NCBI RefSeq assembly: GCF_032062135.1 | Contig: NC_092861.1 | Location: 61,561,777-61,625,776, forward strand | DNA: 64,000 bases | Direction: 5' to 3' | Origin: Pyxicephalus adspersus | Lineage: Eukaryota > Chordata > Amphibia > Anura > Pyxicephalidae | In this document: in pieces, positions 13,301 to 28,300 of the stretch | How positions within the stretch are numbered: the first letter of the stretch is position 1 | Layout of the letters: each line of letters begins with the position of its first letter | Translations under genes and position numbers: made by a program | Notes under the pieces: generated by a model | Told to the model about the DNA's origin: nothing | Database searches by the model: none | Seen by the model: the letters and a program-made list of their open reading frames with translations, nothing else

Positions 13301-16300
13301 GTTTTGCAATCAAGATACCTGGATTTTTTTAGTACCAACCCCCTCATTAAAAATGCAGTATATAATTTAGACCAGGCTAGAGCAATTTGGGTTCATTGTT
13401 TGATTTGAAGACCATCACAACCAATGGGGACAAAAGGAACACAGAATAAATAAACTGGCTGAGAGGCTGCAGAATAGGTTGTGGAACATAAGCAGCTTGA
13501 ATATTTTCTACATTGACAGATGAATAAAATGCAAATGTCACTGTATTCCTAATACAGAATCAACTGCATGGAAGTCCTTTTGTTCATTTAGAACCATTCA
13601 TGTTCAGTATCAATTGATGTAATATAGTTTTGACCCACTGTATTCATTTTTGGGGGTTTACAGATGAGCAATACAATAATACAGAATACCTATTTGATTC
13701 TCTATAGCACTAAAAAAGGGGGGCTGGCTGGATCTTTTTCCAAAATACTTTTTTTTTTAAATTTAAGAATATGAAAAATACCACTATTCAAATCAAAAAG
13801 AGACTAATAGCTATAGCTAAATGACTGGATAACTGTTACCACTGGCATCCAGAAATGTATTCTTTCAAAACAAAGATAAATGATTGTTAATTGGTTACTG
13901 AAGGTCAGTGCACTTTCCACACTGCTCTTTGCCATTTCAAATTATGCATTTTGTATTTACCACTGGCATATGAAAATGTAAGAAAATTATATTCATTGTG
14001 TAGCCTAAATGCCATTTGACATTTACACATGAATGTATTAATTTAATTGATTTCCTTGGTATTCCTTCTTGCAGGTTTGATTGGTGTTATTTCTACCATT
14101 ATAAGTGAATTACCTATATTAGATAGCATTGTGCAAAGCATTTAAAAGTATTTTTATAATTTTAATAGCATAGATTTTTTAGGACTGTGCCATATAACTA
14201 CACAAGGATCCCTTATAATGACAGGACTAAAGCCATAGATAAAAGGCAGATTCATTTGTTCATAGTGTATTCTAATAAGGTAAAAACATTGTTCATTAGC
14301 TATCATAAGCAGCAGTCTAAGCCTCAGAAAACGAGTGCTTGATTTTAGTGAACTCTCCTGCTAAATGTATATCTTTGGGCAAATTGTCTATTTTAGAACT
14401 GTAACAAACTGACATACCAAAAGACTAATACAAGGTTTGAGAGTGTTCAATGTGTGGTTAACTTTAGCTGATTGAATGCCTATTTTCTTAGTTTTATAAC
14501 CATAGGAACACACACATATGGAATCAATAGCTTGGAAATAGTGACATATATATCTTCAGTTAGAATAGGAGAGACAGCTGGTATTGCTGCCTCTGGATTT
14601 GTATTCTGTATTGTATATTGTGTAACATATGACATTTTATAAGTCATGATCCACATTTGACTGTGATATTGCATAATAGATTTTAAAAAGCCTTAATACC
14701 TCTCAGTCTGTTAGCAATTGTAGAAGACAAACTTTTATTGCAAAACCAGTTCTGTAGACACTCTAATATAAACTGTATCTTATCTTTTTAATTTTCTTCC
14801 TTCCATTCTCAGCCTCCCCTGAGTAATTGCAAAGCTCTTGCTCAAAATGAATTTTAAAGTGTTTCACCTCATTTTAAATTTTATTTTACTGGGTCTAAAA
14901 ATGAATATGCTAATGTTCCATAGTGCATCTGTATTATGAAAGTCTTGCTGACTAATGTGTATTTTTATGTTCAGTTTTTCAAGGAGATATACACATGTGC
15001 AGCCTAAGAAGGCAGAGTAAGCACACGTAAATTGTCAACAAAATAGTCCATTGAGATGCAGAGTACTTTAAAAATACATTATGCAGAAATGTAGGAATGA
15101 TTTCCGCCATAAATAGCATACAATTGAAATAATGATAAATCTACAGCATCCAGTTTGATTCTTATTTTCTTTGTGACACCTTATGGTTCATTAGGGACAG
15201 CTGCACTTTTTGTTTCTTTTTTCTTTCCCCGCTTTTCATAGACTAGTCCCAACTGATTGTACTTGACTATATATTCTGTTTTTCTACTTTGTTTAAGACT
15301 GAACTACTAAAGACAGAAAACTGAAAAAATAGTACTCCTATAGGATCTAGTATGTTCCAAAATATAGTAAAGGAATAAAATAGTATCCCATGGGAAATTC
15401 TATGTTCCCAGTTGATGTAATACACTGTTGTGATAAATATTGAGCTAGGTTTAGATGTGGTAATGAATTGAACAGCTATGACTTTTTTTTGTTTTGTTTA
15501 GTGATGCGAGAATATCAGAGACTAGCAATTTGGTGGAGTAGAGTCAATCAGCCTGCAAACATCTAGCCGGAATATACTGTAGTTTTCTTATAAATGAGTT
15601 CATTGGACACCCCTTGTCAGATGTAGCAGAATGGGGAAAACCCAAGGGAATCAAGGAGCCAAAAACATAGCCTAATATTTAAAAAAGAAACTCCAATACT
15701 CCAGTAAGATTGCTGGCTACCTGATTTTATGGTCAACAAATATAGGCCTATTCATAGCTGTAATAACAGTACAGACAACACACAGCCTGCCAGGAACCTA
15801 ATGTAAAAAAAAAAAACATCAGGTGCTTTTATGTTGTTATAAACCAAACTAGATTTTGTGTTGAGATCTTAGATAATCACATTTTCATGCGGATGAAGAG
15901 GTGAAACATAAATTATTTCAAAGCTCTTTTTTACCTAGTTATAAATATGTAAATCATTTAGGCTGGATTTATGGCAGTTTTGTGGTATAGGTCAGGCAGG
16001 TCTATTCATTTGAATGGGCTTCCTGCCACATGGCAGTGCATGAAAAGTAGTGCTTGCATTTTTTTGTTTACATTCATACCGGAACATGCTCTATTGTCAG
16101 TTACAGTGTTAACCACCTGGCCGTTAAGCCTGAGCATGCTCGGGGTAAAAACTTTTGCAATTTTCGTTAACCCCGAGTTTTTCTCACCAGGTGGTTAAAT
16201 GTAAACAAATCAAAAATTTCTATGCAAAAAAAATAGGATAGGATTTTATTAAAAGTACATTTTTTTTTTTACATGATTGTGTGTTTCAAACTTTTTTTTA

Positions 16301-19300
16301 TATTCATGATATCTACTAGACCCTTGTTCGGACATATTTCTGTGACTTACAGGTCTAAAATGTAAAAAATAAAATTTCATGAAAAACAGTGTAACGCTTT
16401 TGGTACAGAAATCTAGACCTCAGTGTAACGCCCAGGTGGTTAATGCATGGCTGGCAATTCACCCCAAGTGAATTGGGGTGTTGTTCAGAATAAATGGCAT
16501 CACAGCATACCAACACTTAATAAATATTACTGTGCAGTCAAGTACAGTAAATGTACCATGTTCCTAACTGTAAACCCAGCTTTGTCCAAAGTCTAGTCAC
16601 AAGTGAACTGAAAGGGGTCAGTCGAACATTACATTACTCTAAAGTGATGTGAACAAAGTACAGCTGACTGTTCTGTGATTATGCACATTTTAGGACAGAA
16701 GCACTCTGTCTGTAATAGATTTTAATTGAAGTGTCATATTGCCATTGAACCCAAAATTAGAAATAGCCTTCATCAGTTGCATTAAATAATTCATTAAATA
16801 ATATTTAGGACTGCAGAAAATGAGTTGAGACCCCAATAAAATCCTAACCAACAGGATACACCTTCCAACGATGGGTGAGTGTGAAGACATGCTTTTTTTT
16901 TATAGTAAATTTTAGTACATTTTTTAAAAGTCATATTTATCTTTTTTTTGGAATAAAAAGATGCTGAAACATATCTACTGACTGAATTTCTGACAATTCA
17001 ATATTATTGTCACTTCTAGCCACGTTAAATGTAACTAAAAGCACAGAATGACCATTATGCCAACATATAGGATGAGAAGTAATGTACGTTACATTGCCTA
17101 AACCTAATTACAATATATCCTTTTAATCTATGGTGATATATAATGTTAATAAACTGCTAATGCTAAGAGATACAGACTATTTGAAATATCTTGTTATGGC
17201 TCTCAGAAGATAAAGTGAACAGTCTATTATAAAGATAATTACTGAAATTACTGAGTGTTTATCATTTTGTAGAGAGAAAGCGCACTAAGGCATGTTGTGT
17301 CTGAAAGCTCATTGTTAAGAAGGCAAAGTAAAAACTAGGCTGTTTTGAAAGAATAATACCCTGAAAGACCTGAAAACCATAATGTCTTATTATAGCTGTC
17401 TGCATCCTTGTAGGAGGACTGTCATAAAAATGCATCAAAGTCAGTAATTCAATCTATTTCAAATATAACTGAAGCTTACAAAGGGTATGTCTGTGCGCTA
17501 CCAAAAATAGCTCTTCTTACTAAACTCATGCACAGAACTACTGTGCTTTTCTGCCTTCCCAAACAACATTTTAGACAAGGATAAAAGGACATGAAATCAT
17601 GTAGTATATCCTATTTCTTTTTTTTCTAGGATCATCTGCTTCAGAGCTGAAAATCCACTGCACACCGGAAGGAATTAGATTCCATTGTTTCATGAAATAT
17701 TTCTCAGAGGAGATGAAAGTGTCCTGGTACCAGAGGTACTGAGTCTATATACATTGTTCCAAATCATGTAGAAGAAGCTCCTGTTTGTTTTAACTCTACT
17801 AGCCATATTGAATTTATTTTTGTCTGACACCAGTGAACAGAAATCTGATTGGCTGCTGACAGTTCCTGCATGCGTAGACTGTGCAACTTGCAATCTTGAT
17901 ATTATAGATGTTTGTGTAGCAAAGTAAATCAAGTTGATGCTAATAAATAGTGAAGTTCAGAAAGAAATTTAATAATTACACAAAAAAAAAAATATTTTTT
18001 TTCTAATTTAATGGTAGTTTAACCTAACAGCTTCTATATTCTAGCTGTTTTGAAATGTCTAGTAAAGGACATCTAAATCATACCTGTGTAAATGTTATAT
18101 TCTTTCTTTATTATCCTTACAAACCTAGCTATAAAGAACTAGACTAACCCCAGAATGCTAACAGAATCACATATGCTTTCACCACCGGAGGAGCTTCTGT
18201 TGGTTTTTAAGGAGTAAGTTTGCCCATAAATCTGAACTATGACTTGCATTACTGGGAGATGGTGACAATCAATGGCTTCTTCATAGTGATATGCTACTCA
18301 AGCTGCCAAAAGAATATTTAATTCTACAATGTATTCATTTTTGAAGCAATTAGGTTTGCAAGGAGGAGAGCACCAATAGGTTGTCAGGAAACGGGAAGAG
18401 GAAAAGTACAAATGTATTTTATTACATTTTGATGTAATAAAAATCATGTTTCTGGGCTTCAAAGGTTTAACCTACACCATTTATACTAATTACATGTCTT
18501 CATTGCACTGCATTTTTATCAAGTCCAATACACACTTTATTCAACAGTACCAAGCCCTGTCAAAGGGGGATCCTTGAAAAGTGTTGGATTTTTTTAAAGC
18601 ATACCTAAACTTAGAAATTTCACTTTACATAAAAGGGTAGACAACCCTTTTATGTAAGGTAAAAAGTCTCTTGTTTTTTTTTCTTTTAGGTGCAACACCT
18701 TTTTTTAAAAAAAAAGAAGGTGCAGCACCCCGCCGTAATAAATGAGAGTGCAAAGCCTCCCAGGATACCTATGTCAAGTATCCCGGGAGGCTCTTGGGTG
18801 CTCCTTCTGTACATGCCCGAGATGCATTTTCTCACAAATAGAAAAATTTGCCGTTCTCGCGGATGTACAGTGATTGACTTAAATTGACTGATTGAAGTAC
18901 AACCATTGTATTGCATAGTTCCTGTAAATGCCACATTTTTTAGCATGCAATAGCAAATACAGTCTACAATTTCAGCTTTTGGACCTGGTAAATCCATGAG
19001 TATGGGGGGAGATTTTATTAATCTCGTACTGGGTCACAAAACTTGATTTTGGTTATCTCCCCTTTAAATTATAAATTATGAATTATTTGCTCATAGACAG
19101 TATCTGTTTTACTCATATGATGAATTAGTTTCTATCTTTGTGTGCTTTTATGTTTGCCCTGGGAAAACACAAGCACTGTTGGCGATATTGATATCGGTGG
19201 TCAATGGGGAAAACAGGAAGATTTACAGCCACTTCTCTAAATTAGTGATGACAAGCCTAAGGACACATACAAATTCCAAATAAAATTATAGACACATCCA

Positions 19301-22300
19301 GGATTTAACTTGATTGTGATTGAAAATCTCAGCTTGATATTAAATAATTACAGCACATATCTTATGAAGTAAATAACAGGCCATCCAAACTGTGATGGGA
19401 ATTACCTGTAATTGAATACAATGATATTTAATGCATGTGATGCATGTGAAACACTTGGGAAATTTTCCTAATGTATAAAATTACTTTTGCTTTACACATA
19501 TTGAATTTACTAAATGTATCTGTATTGGATTTCAAAATCAGATTGCTCTTAATTACCAATCCATAGCCAAGTTATGTAAATAACAGTGCAAAAGTGAAGA
19601 CTGCACTGAGAACTTGTGCACTAATAACATTTAAATAAGGACAAAAATCTGTCAAAAGATAGCAACATATAGCAACAAAAACCTAGATTGGGTTTTTTCT
19701 TATACCCCAATGTTTCTAACATTGAAAATACATTTTTACTTTACATACACACTAATTGAAAATTATATGTAAAATAAAGTATCTGACAATAATCAGTTAT
19801 GTTTCACCTCCTCTTACATTTGGACATTTAGACTAATAAAATATTTCATTGGTTGTTGTAGAATAATCTAGTACATGCATGCAGAACGTAATATTATATA
19901 ATATACCTATGATGTAAATCCATAAACTTGTAAAACAACCCAGTGCTTGATAAAATCACACACATTAGGTAATACCTGATGTTGACTTTTCTGCAGGGAA
20001 ATTTAATGGTTATAAAACCAAATGAACAATTCCTTAAAAAAACAAGAGTTGTGCCCAAGAAAACCCAGTTGAGTTTCACCTTTTATTTTTCAACTTTATA
20101 ATAAAAAAAATTCTGGTTGGTCACAGTATCATAAATTTAAAGTGAGGAATAATTACACCTGCCTTCGTAGGGTTTTTTGTAAAAAATGTAAATGGGGAGA
20201 TGAAAAAAGTCAAATTTCAGCAAACCTTCTCATTCCTAGTTTTTAAGCACTCCCAATGGATTGTTTTACATATTCCATTTCCATGGTATTCACAAACAGG
20301 TTGCAGTTCCCAACAAATTTGTTTCTTCTCTTTCTTTTTCTATCTCTTTCCATTATGTTTTCCCGTTAGAGGTATTTCCAATATTAATGGAGACATAAAA
20401 ACAAATAATAAGGGTATCTTCCCCCACTTAACTTGTAAATATATTTTAATTGCCTAAAATTGTATCTGTGGGCAAGCCTTTAAAATATTGTCTGTTCTGA
20501 TATGCCATTTTCACATGTATTCTGTACAAAGATAGACAGGTTGTTTTTATTTTTCTTGACAGGGCTGTTTTAAATAGTGTTATCAGTGATTTGCGTTTTG
20601 AACTATTAGTACTCATATTCTAACTTTTATTGTTGGGTACATTTGTGTTTTTAGTTTATGTAGAAAGCAAAAAAGAATTTAATTAAGCATCTGTTTACAA
20701 AGCAACTTAGATGTTAATTTTCAAAGCATTCCTCAGTTATCTAAAAGTGTCTAACTTGAACAATGTTCAGTTATTTACAAGAGTCTGTAGTTTTTCATCT
20801 CCCAGTTTAATGATGGGTTCAGATTATCTCTTCAGAAGCCTTCCATTATTACAATGCTAAACGTTGAAAAAAGCAGTGCCAATTAGAAAGGAAGTGACTG
20901 CAGGGATGACTGTTTGTTTTAAAAAAAAAGCACCCCTTAACACTATTATAGATGTTGTTATTATAATAGTGTCTATTATAGACAATATTATAGTAATATT
21001 AAACCTCAGTGATGTATCACCTGACGTTCAGATTTGCTTCACCTCTGCAAAAAAGTCATTTTTTTTCACACAGACATTTAGCTGGTGGCAACAAAGTGGT
21101 CGCACTGCCTGCTAAGTGCCAATGGATTACTTCCCTAAGTGGTGACAGGCCTTCAGATTAGATACCATGGGTGTTTGTGGTATATGCCACATTCTCAAAT
21201 GCTACTTGTGATCTATTTGAATCACTGACTGAACAAATGTCCCAGCCTGGCAACATACTATCAGCTTCTAGGAGAAAAGGCAGCGTGGATGGAGGCAGCT
21301 GCATTGCCACTTTGTAAAGCAGTAACTGCACTACTGCACAACCACTCATGTGAACAAGCCCTTATCATCATTACAGAAATTGCCCAAGATTATGGTCAAC
21401 CAATATAACTAATTTTGGAAAAGGTTTCTGCTGTCCTTAATAAAATGCATCTTTTTGTTGGCTACCAATGTAAGGCGCAATTTTTCCCACTAAGCCCCAG
21501 TTAATTGGTTGAAGAAAGGGTTTCCTAAGCGCTAAAAAATAATTTAAGGATTCCAGTGGGGCAAAAACATTGAGGTATAGTTTATTTTGCTGACAGTTTT
21601 TAAATTAGATTTCACTTTTCTCCTTAATCATGGTGGGGTGAGCTTTTACCATAGTCAACACATACTGTATGCAGAACCTACTTGCAAATTATGGCACATG
21701 CCTTCTATCTTCGTTGTACCCTCCAGTGATGACAGGTACAAGATCTTGTCAGTGCTGCATACCCTGAAGCAACCATCTCAGCTGCTTGTGAGTCCCCACA
21801 CAATCCTTCTTGGCCTTGAGCATCCATTGATGATCTAGCATTGTCTCTCGCTTTTAGGTCTTTTCTCAACATGAAAAGAGCTAGGCTCTGCGTTGCATGG
21901 CACATTTGTGTGCAGTGAACAAAATGTCACCAGGAGACAGGAAAAAGGTATTTTGGCAAAACAGACTTTGCATGTCTTCTTCCTCCTGGTGACTTTTTGT
22001 TAAAGTTTACTTCTGCTGAAATAAGTTCTCTGATTTGGATTATGTAGAGTTACTATGTGGCCATACTGGAAGTTCCATAGCATAAAAATTACCACTCCAA
22101 CATATTACAGTCATATGTTCTAATATAGGCTAGTTTCTTTTACATGGGAAAGCTGTTTATTCATCACAGTGCAAACCTAATAAAAGCAATAGAAATAGAA
22201 TATCCCCCGTGGCAATAAGATGGAACAGAAACAAACATTTTACCTCAGAAGCCTAAATCAAGCATGTAAGCAGCTGGTCTATCCCTTTTACCATAGCAGT

Positions 22301-25300
22301 GCCTATCCAGTATTGAGATATTAATTTAGCATGAACGTTATATTATGCATATATGATAAAGATTTTTATGAAATAGATGAAAAATCATTTCTACAGAGAA
22401 TGATTTGCTACTAAGTTGAATATGACATACAGCTAGTTAGTATATCTTTTTCCTTTATTTAAAAAAAAATGATATGACTGCATACAATTTATGTGTAATT
22501 TCTCAACCACAGGGAGTCGAAGATTTCTTCAAGTGAAAAGATGAGAATCGGCGGTACAGATGAATATGCCTGGCTGCAGATCTGTGAACCTACTGAGAAG
22601 GACAAAGGAAAATATACATTTGAAATATTTGATGCTAAAACATCCTACAAGAGAACAGTTGATTTATCAGGACAAGGTAATCTCTTCCATATCCCTGACA
22701 TTTTATAGGATTTTCCTAGATTATCATTGGAATAGAAAGTTTTTTTTCTTCCGCTGCCTTTTGAAATAGAAGCACAACTTCTGTTACTGCCTCTATACTT
22801 CTTGTTGTCATGGCAACCAAGTGACACATCTGCTTTTTAATTCCAGCTTTTGATGAAGCCTATGCTGAATTCCAGAGACTCAAGTATGTTTGAAATTCAT
22901 TATTTTGTGTGTAGGATAGGATTTATTAAATATTGTATTAAACAATTACTTTTCTTTTCTTTTACCTCACAGGGCAGCAGCTTTCGCTGAGAAGAGTAAG
23001 TGCATATTATACAGAGTTAATAGACTTTCCATAATACATGTTATGATTATTAATATATATATGTCCACACTGGAAGATTGACATGACCCAAATTATATCT
23101 TAATATTTTGATAAAATATTTCCCATTTTAATTATTTTACTCTAATAAACTGCAGTGTATTTCCCTCATGTCTACTATCAGTTTGACTCGTACACATAAA
23201 GGAAATATTATAATTCTAAAAAAAGCTTTACAGGCAGTTCTTCCTGTTTATTTCCCTAATATTAGTGCAAATGAGCCCAGTTCAGTAACCCTGTACAAAT
23301 GTATATTAATTAGTTTGGAAAGTATACTGCAAATTAGTGTAATAATGAGCTCTGGACCTAATTGGGGAAAGCTGCATTGAGAAATTTTGCCCTTATTAAC
23401 AGCTCTCAAAGTTCATAAAATATGCACAATGGATAATTAAACCATAAATTTATAAAAATGATGACAAGAAACTAGAACTCAGATTGAAAAAGTAGCACAC
23501 CTTTTGAGAATAAATGTGGATACCAGATCATGGTTAGTCAAAAAACACTAGCTGAGTTAGATGGCTCATTCATGCCTGGGCAAACCCATATATTTCTGAT
23601 ATGTAATGTATTATATTTAAATATTAGGAATAGGGTGCAAAAAGTAAAATATTCTTCTATTTCCCATTGACTGAAAGAGCTTTAAACCTGGCAAACCTAG
23701 ATATGTGATGGATCCAATTGACTATTGTGGAAACTGGGTGTGAAGCTATCAATATTGATTATAAACATTGATTTTTTTTTACTAATGCACAGTAATATTT
23801 ATTGGCAAGCATTTGAAAGCATAGGACATGCGTGTGTGAGACAATAACAATATTTGCACCTTATATGCTTCCATCTAAAATGGTTTAATGTAAAGCTACT
23901 GGACATACCAATTGAATGATTATTGTGTTTGTTTCTGCTTTGCAGATCGTGGTAAAGTGATTGGTGGACTGCCTGATGTGGTAACTATAATGGAAGGCAA
24001 GGTAAATAAAAATACCAAAAGTATATCGTTTTCATTTTTTTTCCAATTGTATTAATGTTTCTTTTAACTCTTATATTATTAAATGCCTGTGTAGCTGGGT
24101 GCAAACACTTACTCCAGCTCCACTTCTGCCAATGCACACAAATCAAAAAAAAGATGAAGCCATTCATGGAGACATGGGGTTGTCACAGGATAATAATTGC
24201 TATGATAAGTTGAAGAAATCTTGCTTCACCTTTTACTTGACAGCTATTTAAGTATTAGAAGCAAAAAGGGACAGAGGGGCTTATTAGGCATATGTAGCAT
24301 ATATTTAAGTTTCATAAAAAAGAGGAACAGTTAGAAAACTTTGCAAAGGGCCAGAATGGCACTAGACAGTGTTGCAAATGGCTTAATTCTCAAGTTTTTT
24401 TTATGAAAAAAATCTAAAAAGACTGCAGTTGTCTCAATACCGACATGTTTCACCGTTTTGGCTTGTTCAAGGGAGGTAGAGATGTATGACCTAAAACGTA
24501 TATCTGCGTTAAAGAGATGCCAATATTGAAGAAGATATCTAAGAGGGAGGTACTTAAAGAATATGTATATATATTTGTGTTAGAGGGGAACCAATTTTTG
24601 AAGGATAGGTATTTAGAGAACATATTTGTATTCTAAGGAGAAAAGCATTAACTGGCCCAAAGGTAACTTTGGGCCGGCTAATGCTTTTCTCTCTACAAAC
24701 TAATAAAAATTCTTTAAAAACCACCTCTTTGGATGCCTTCTTCAATAATTGGTACCCCTCTACATCTTTTTAGGCAAAAATGCTTGAGGCGGCATGGTGG
24801 CTCAGAGGTTAGCAATCTGGCCTTTGCAGCACTAGCTCCCAGGTTCAAATCTTGGCCAAGATACTATCTGCATGCAGTTTGCAGATTCTCTGCTTGCTTG
24901 GTTTTCCCCCAGGTACTCCGGTTTTTGTTTTTTTACTACTAATACTTATTTTGATAATTTTTAGGCTGGTGTATATACCTCTGTGGGAATAAACTGAGAG
25001 AAATGTACTTTATTCATATAAACTGTACTGTGATACAAACATATTAAGTGATGCAAAAATAGGCGGCATGCAAATAGAGTAATACCCCAACAATTCGTGC
25101 TTCTGAATCTGCGGCTTCACTAATTCGCATATTTTTTTTCTTGGATACAATACTGTAAATTACTATATTTTAGTCCTAGCGTAGAGGAAACACAAGGGCC
25201 CCTCATAAATTTAGAACAGAACGCTCATATGCTATGAGAATGCTCGTGAAGAAGACGAAATGTGCTTGCGTCGATGTAGCCAACTGCATCTTCAATTTTC

Positions 25301-28300
25301 CTTGTTCCCTTTAGGCCGGTCTCTTGTGATGCCTTTTTTTCAATGTTTGAATCTTGGTCCCGGCTCAGTCAGTTTATCGCGTCTCACGACCTTGTTCGTT
25401 GTGTTATGTGTACTATATTGTGTAGTGTGTTAGCTTTGTGTGAGTAGGGTAGTTTATTTGCGTTTTCTGCAAACCCTAAGATGGCTCCCAAACGCCCTGC
25501 ACCTTCTAAGGCTTTTAAGGCTTCTGGCAAGGAATTTAAGAAGCCGAAGGCTACTATGACACTCCAGAAGAAGGTGGAATTGTTGGATATACTTCATGAA
25601 AAGAAGAACTCTGTGGCTGTAGCCTGCCATTACGACATGAATGAAAGCACAGTACACTTCATGCAGAAGAACGAAGCGGCTATTAGGCATATCCTTTCAT
25701 CAAGTTTCCGTAAAACTGCTAAAAATGTATGTAAAAACAGGGTAACACTCATTATGTGTGGCAATGCTGCTGGTCACATGCTAAAGCCAGGCCTTATAAA
25801 TCCTTTTAAATCACCAAACCCTAGGGCCCTCAAGAACAAGAACAAAAACTTGCTATCAGTGTTCTGGATGCATAACCCTAAGGCCTGGATAAAGAAAACC
25901 TTGGTTTCGCACTGGTTCCAGCAGTGCTTTGTCCCTCAAGTAAAGGAATACCTTCCCAGCATGGTGTTCAAGGTGTTGTTGCTTAGACAATGCTGCCGGG
26001 CACCATGCAGACATGTATTCTGAGGGTGTTCAAATAGAGTTCCTGCCTCCCAACACCAACTCCCTCGTCCAACCTATGGACCAAGGCATGATCCGTGCAT
26101 TTAAGGGCATGTACACGAGAATCTCACGTCAACATCGTGTGAGTGCAATGGACACAAACGAGAACTTCACACTAAAGGGGTACTGGTGTAAATTGCCTGC
26201 CTGTCATCAAAAATGCCCTCAGGGAGATGAAAAATGTAACACTCAATGCATGCTGGAAGAAGCTTTGGCCAGATTGTGTGCATGATTACAAGGGCTTCTC
26301 CCCGACGAAATTCAGCATGCGGCTGTCGACAAGGCTGTGAGACTGGCTAAATTACATGATGGTGAAGGTTTTGATGACATTACCGAAGAAGAAGTAAATA
26401 TCCTCATCAATGTCCACTCTAAACCTCTGACGGGTGCCGATCTGAGGAGTTGACGAAGTCTGCCAGCGAAGAGGATGTGGAAGCAGAATTGGAGACAAAT
26501 GAAGAGGAAGAACAGGGTCTGACATTGGAATGTTGTCTGAGATCTTGAGGACAGCAAGGAATGTGCAAACGATGGTTGAGTCATGGGATCCTCACATGAT
26601 TCGGACATTAAAATTTAACAGTGGCTTTGATACACTGCTCCAGCCCTATAAAAATCTCCTAGACACCCTGAAGAAAGAATAGCACCAACTTCCAATAACA
26701 ATGTTCTTCACAAGGATCAAAAAAAAGCTAGAAAGAAAACCCACCAGAAGATACGGCTCCTGTTGTAGAGCCAGAAAAATCATCTTCTTTTGAAGCACCT
26801 ACAGAGGCGCCCATGGAGATGTAAATCATCTCCTCTGCTGTGCAGTAAACTTCATCATCACACCTTCATCATAACATTACTGCCTGATTCATCAACATCA
26901 ATAAACATTGTTATTGGTGAGTACTCGTACATACATTTTAGTACTGTGTATATTTTTTACTGTGTACAGTACAGTACTGTATTCTTTATTTCCTGAACAT
27001 TACATTTTTTGTAATGTATGTACAGTACATACCTGCCTGAGACAGAGAGATTGAACTGAAATTTTATTGTACAATACCCTATTGACGTGAGCGGGCACAA
27101 GGTGGCTTCCAAAATTTGCGCATTTTCAAAATTCGTGGGGTGTCTAGGAACATAACCCCTGGGAATTTCGGGGTATTACTGTACCTCCAAAAGCTTTGTT
27201 CATTTGACCAGCTATTTGTGTGTCATGCACATCTCCAAAACCAGAATGGTCACTCTGCTGCTACCTAAATTCCCAGTCTAGCTTTACTACATTCTGGTTT
27301 AGTTCACAACTTTTTGGACATAGATGAGTAGGCTGATCATTTTTTTAGTAGTCAGGCTGGTGATATAAAGATGAAACTCCAAAGCTACCAACAATCAAGA
27401 AGCTGATTTGCTGAACCAGAAGTTATTTGTGTCATCTGCCTGGCTGTGTTTTAAATGTAATTTTTTGTATTTGAATAGCAAACACATTAGCTTTTGAATA
27501 GCTGTAAAAATGCTTATACATGCATTTTCTTAGCATACCATCAATGGACAAGTAAAGGCTGGATTTCACCTGTTTTGCAAGTTCAAATGTAACTTAACAG
27601 GACATGCTGCTTTTAAAGAAAAAGCAGTACAATACACAGCATATCAAATGCAGCCTCTAAACTGCCATGAGAAAATATTGACTTTGAACAGGTCTGTGAA
27701 GGATCCCAATTATCCAGATCATTGTATATCCAATAGTAATTAGTCAGTTAGTTACTACAACTGATGATCATTAACACAAGGAACTAAGTTTTTAACATTT
27801 TGAGATACACATTGGCATTGTTCATGAAAGCTGAAATGTTCTTCAGTACCTCTAAAATTTTTCTTGGCAGGAAAGTGTAGCAAGGGAAGGCCTGTTTTAT
27901 TTGAAGTAGTGCAAGGCTTGCTTTTAAATTATTTTGTACAATATATTGCCTTAAGGGGATTCTTGTAAGCATTCATAAAAGCTTTAAAGATATCAGCTGA
28001 GGCTTATTATACAACGTTAAAGAACATTGGACCTTTTGGTATTAACAAAGACAGAGCTAGAAGGAAATGGCATTAAAATGAAATGTCTGTAAGCTACAGA
28101 AAGGAACAATATATTAAACCAGCACACAAAGCACTCACAACCGCCAAAATTCTTGCTACTGTTATTAAGATGCTAAATAAATACTTTTATTTCAGACTTG
28201 CATATTGTTCAGCATTAACAAACGTGAAAAAAAACATCAAACACTCTTGAATTATAAATAGGCTTGAAAATGTACAGGATGGACTAATTACAATAAAAAG

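Larger units (their letters stand above)
11534..17629 (+). other. Large intron (6.1 kb) with nested MITEs
   Basis: The longest intron in the window, phase 1. It holds an inverted repeat with a conserved core at 12675-12797 and nested MITE-like elements at about 15960-16582. The remainder is AT-rich with no recognised feature. Confidence 0.65.

Noticed and set aside
25481..26285. Possible domesticated transposase gene
   Set aside because: A central deletion, a frameshift near 25985 and further stops leave no full-length frame, and both transposon ends are still present.
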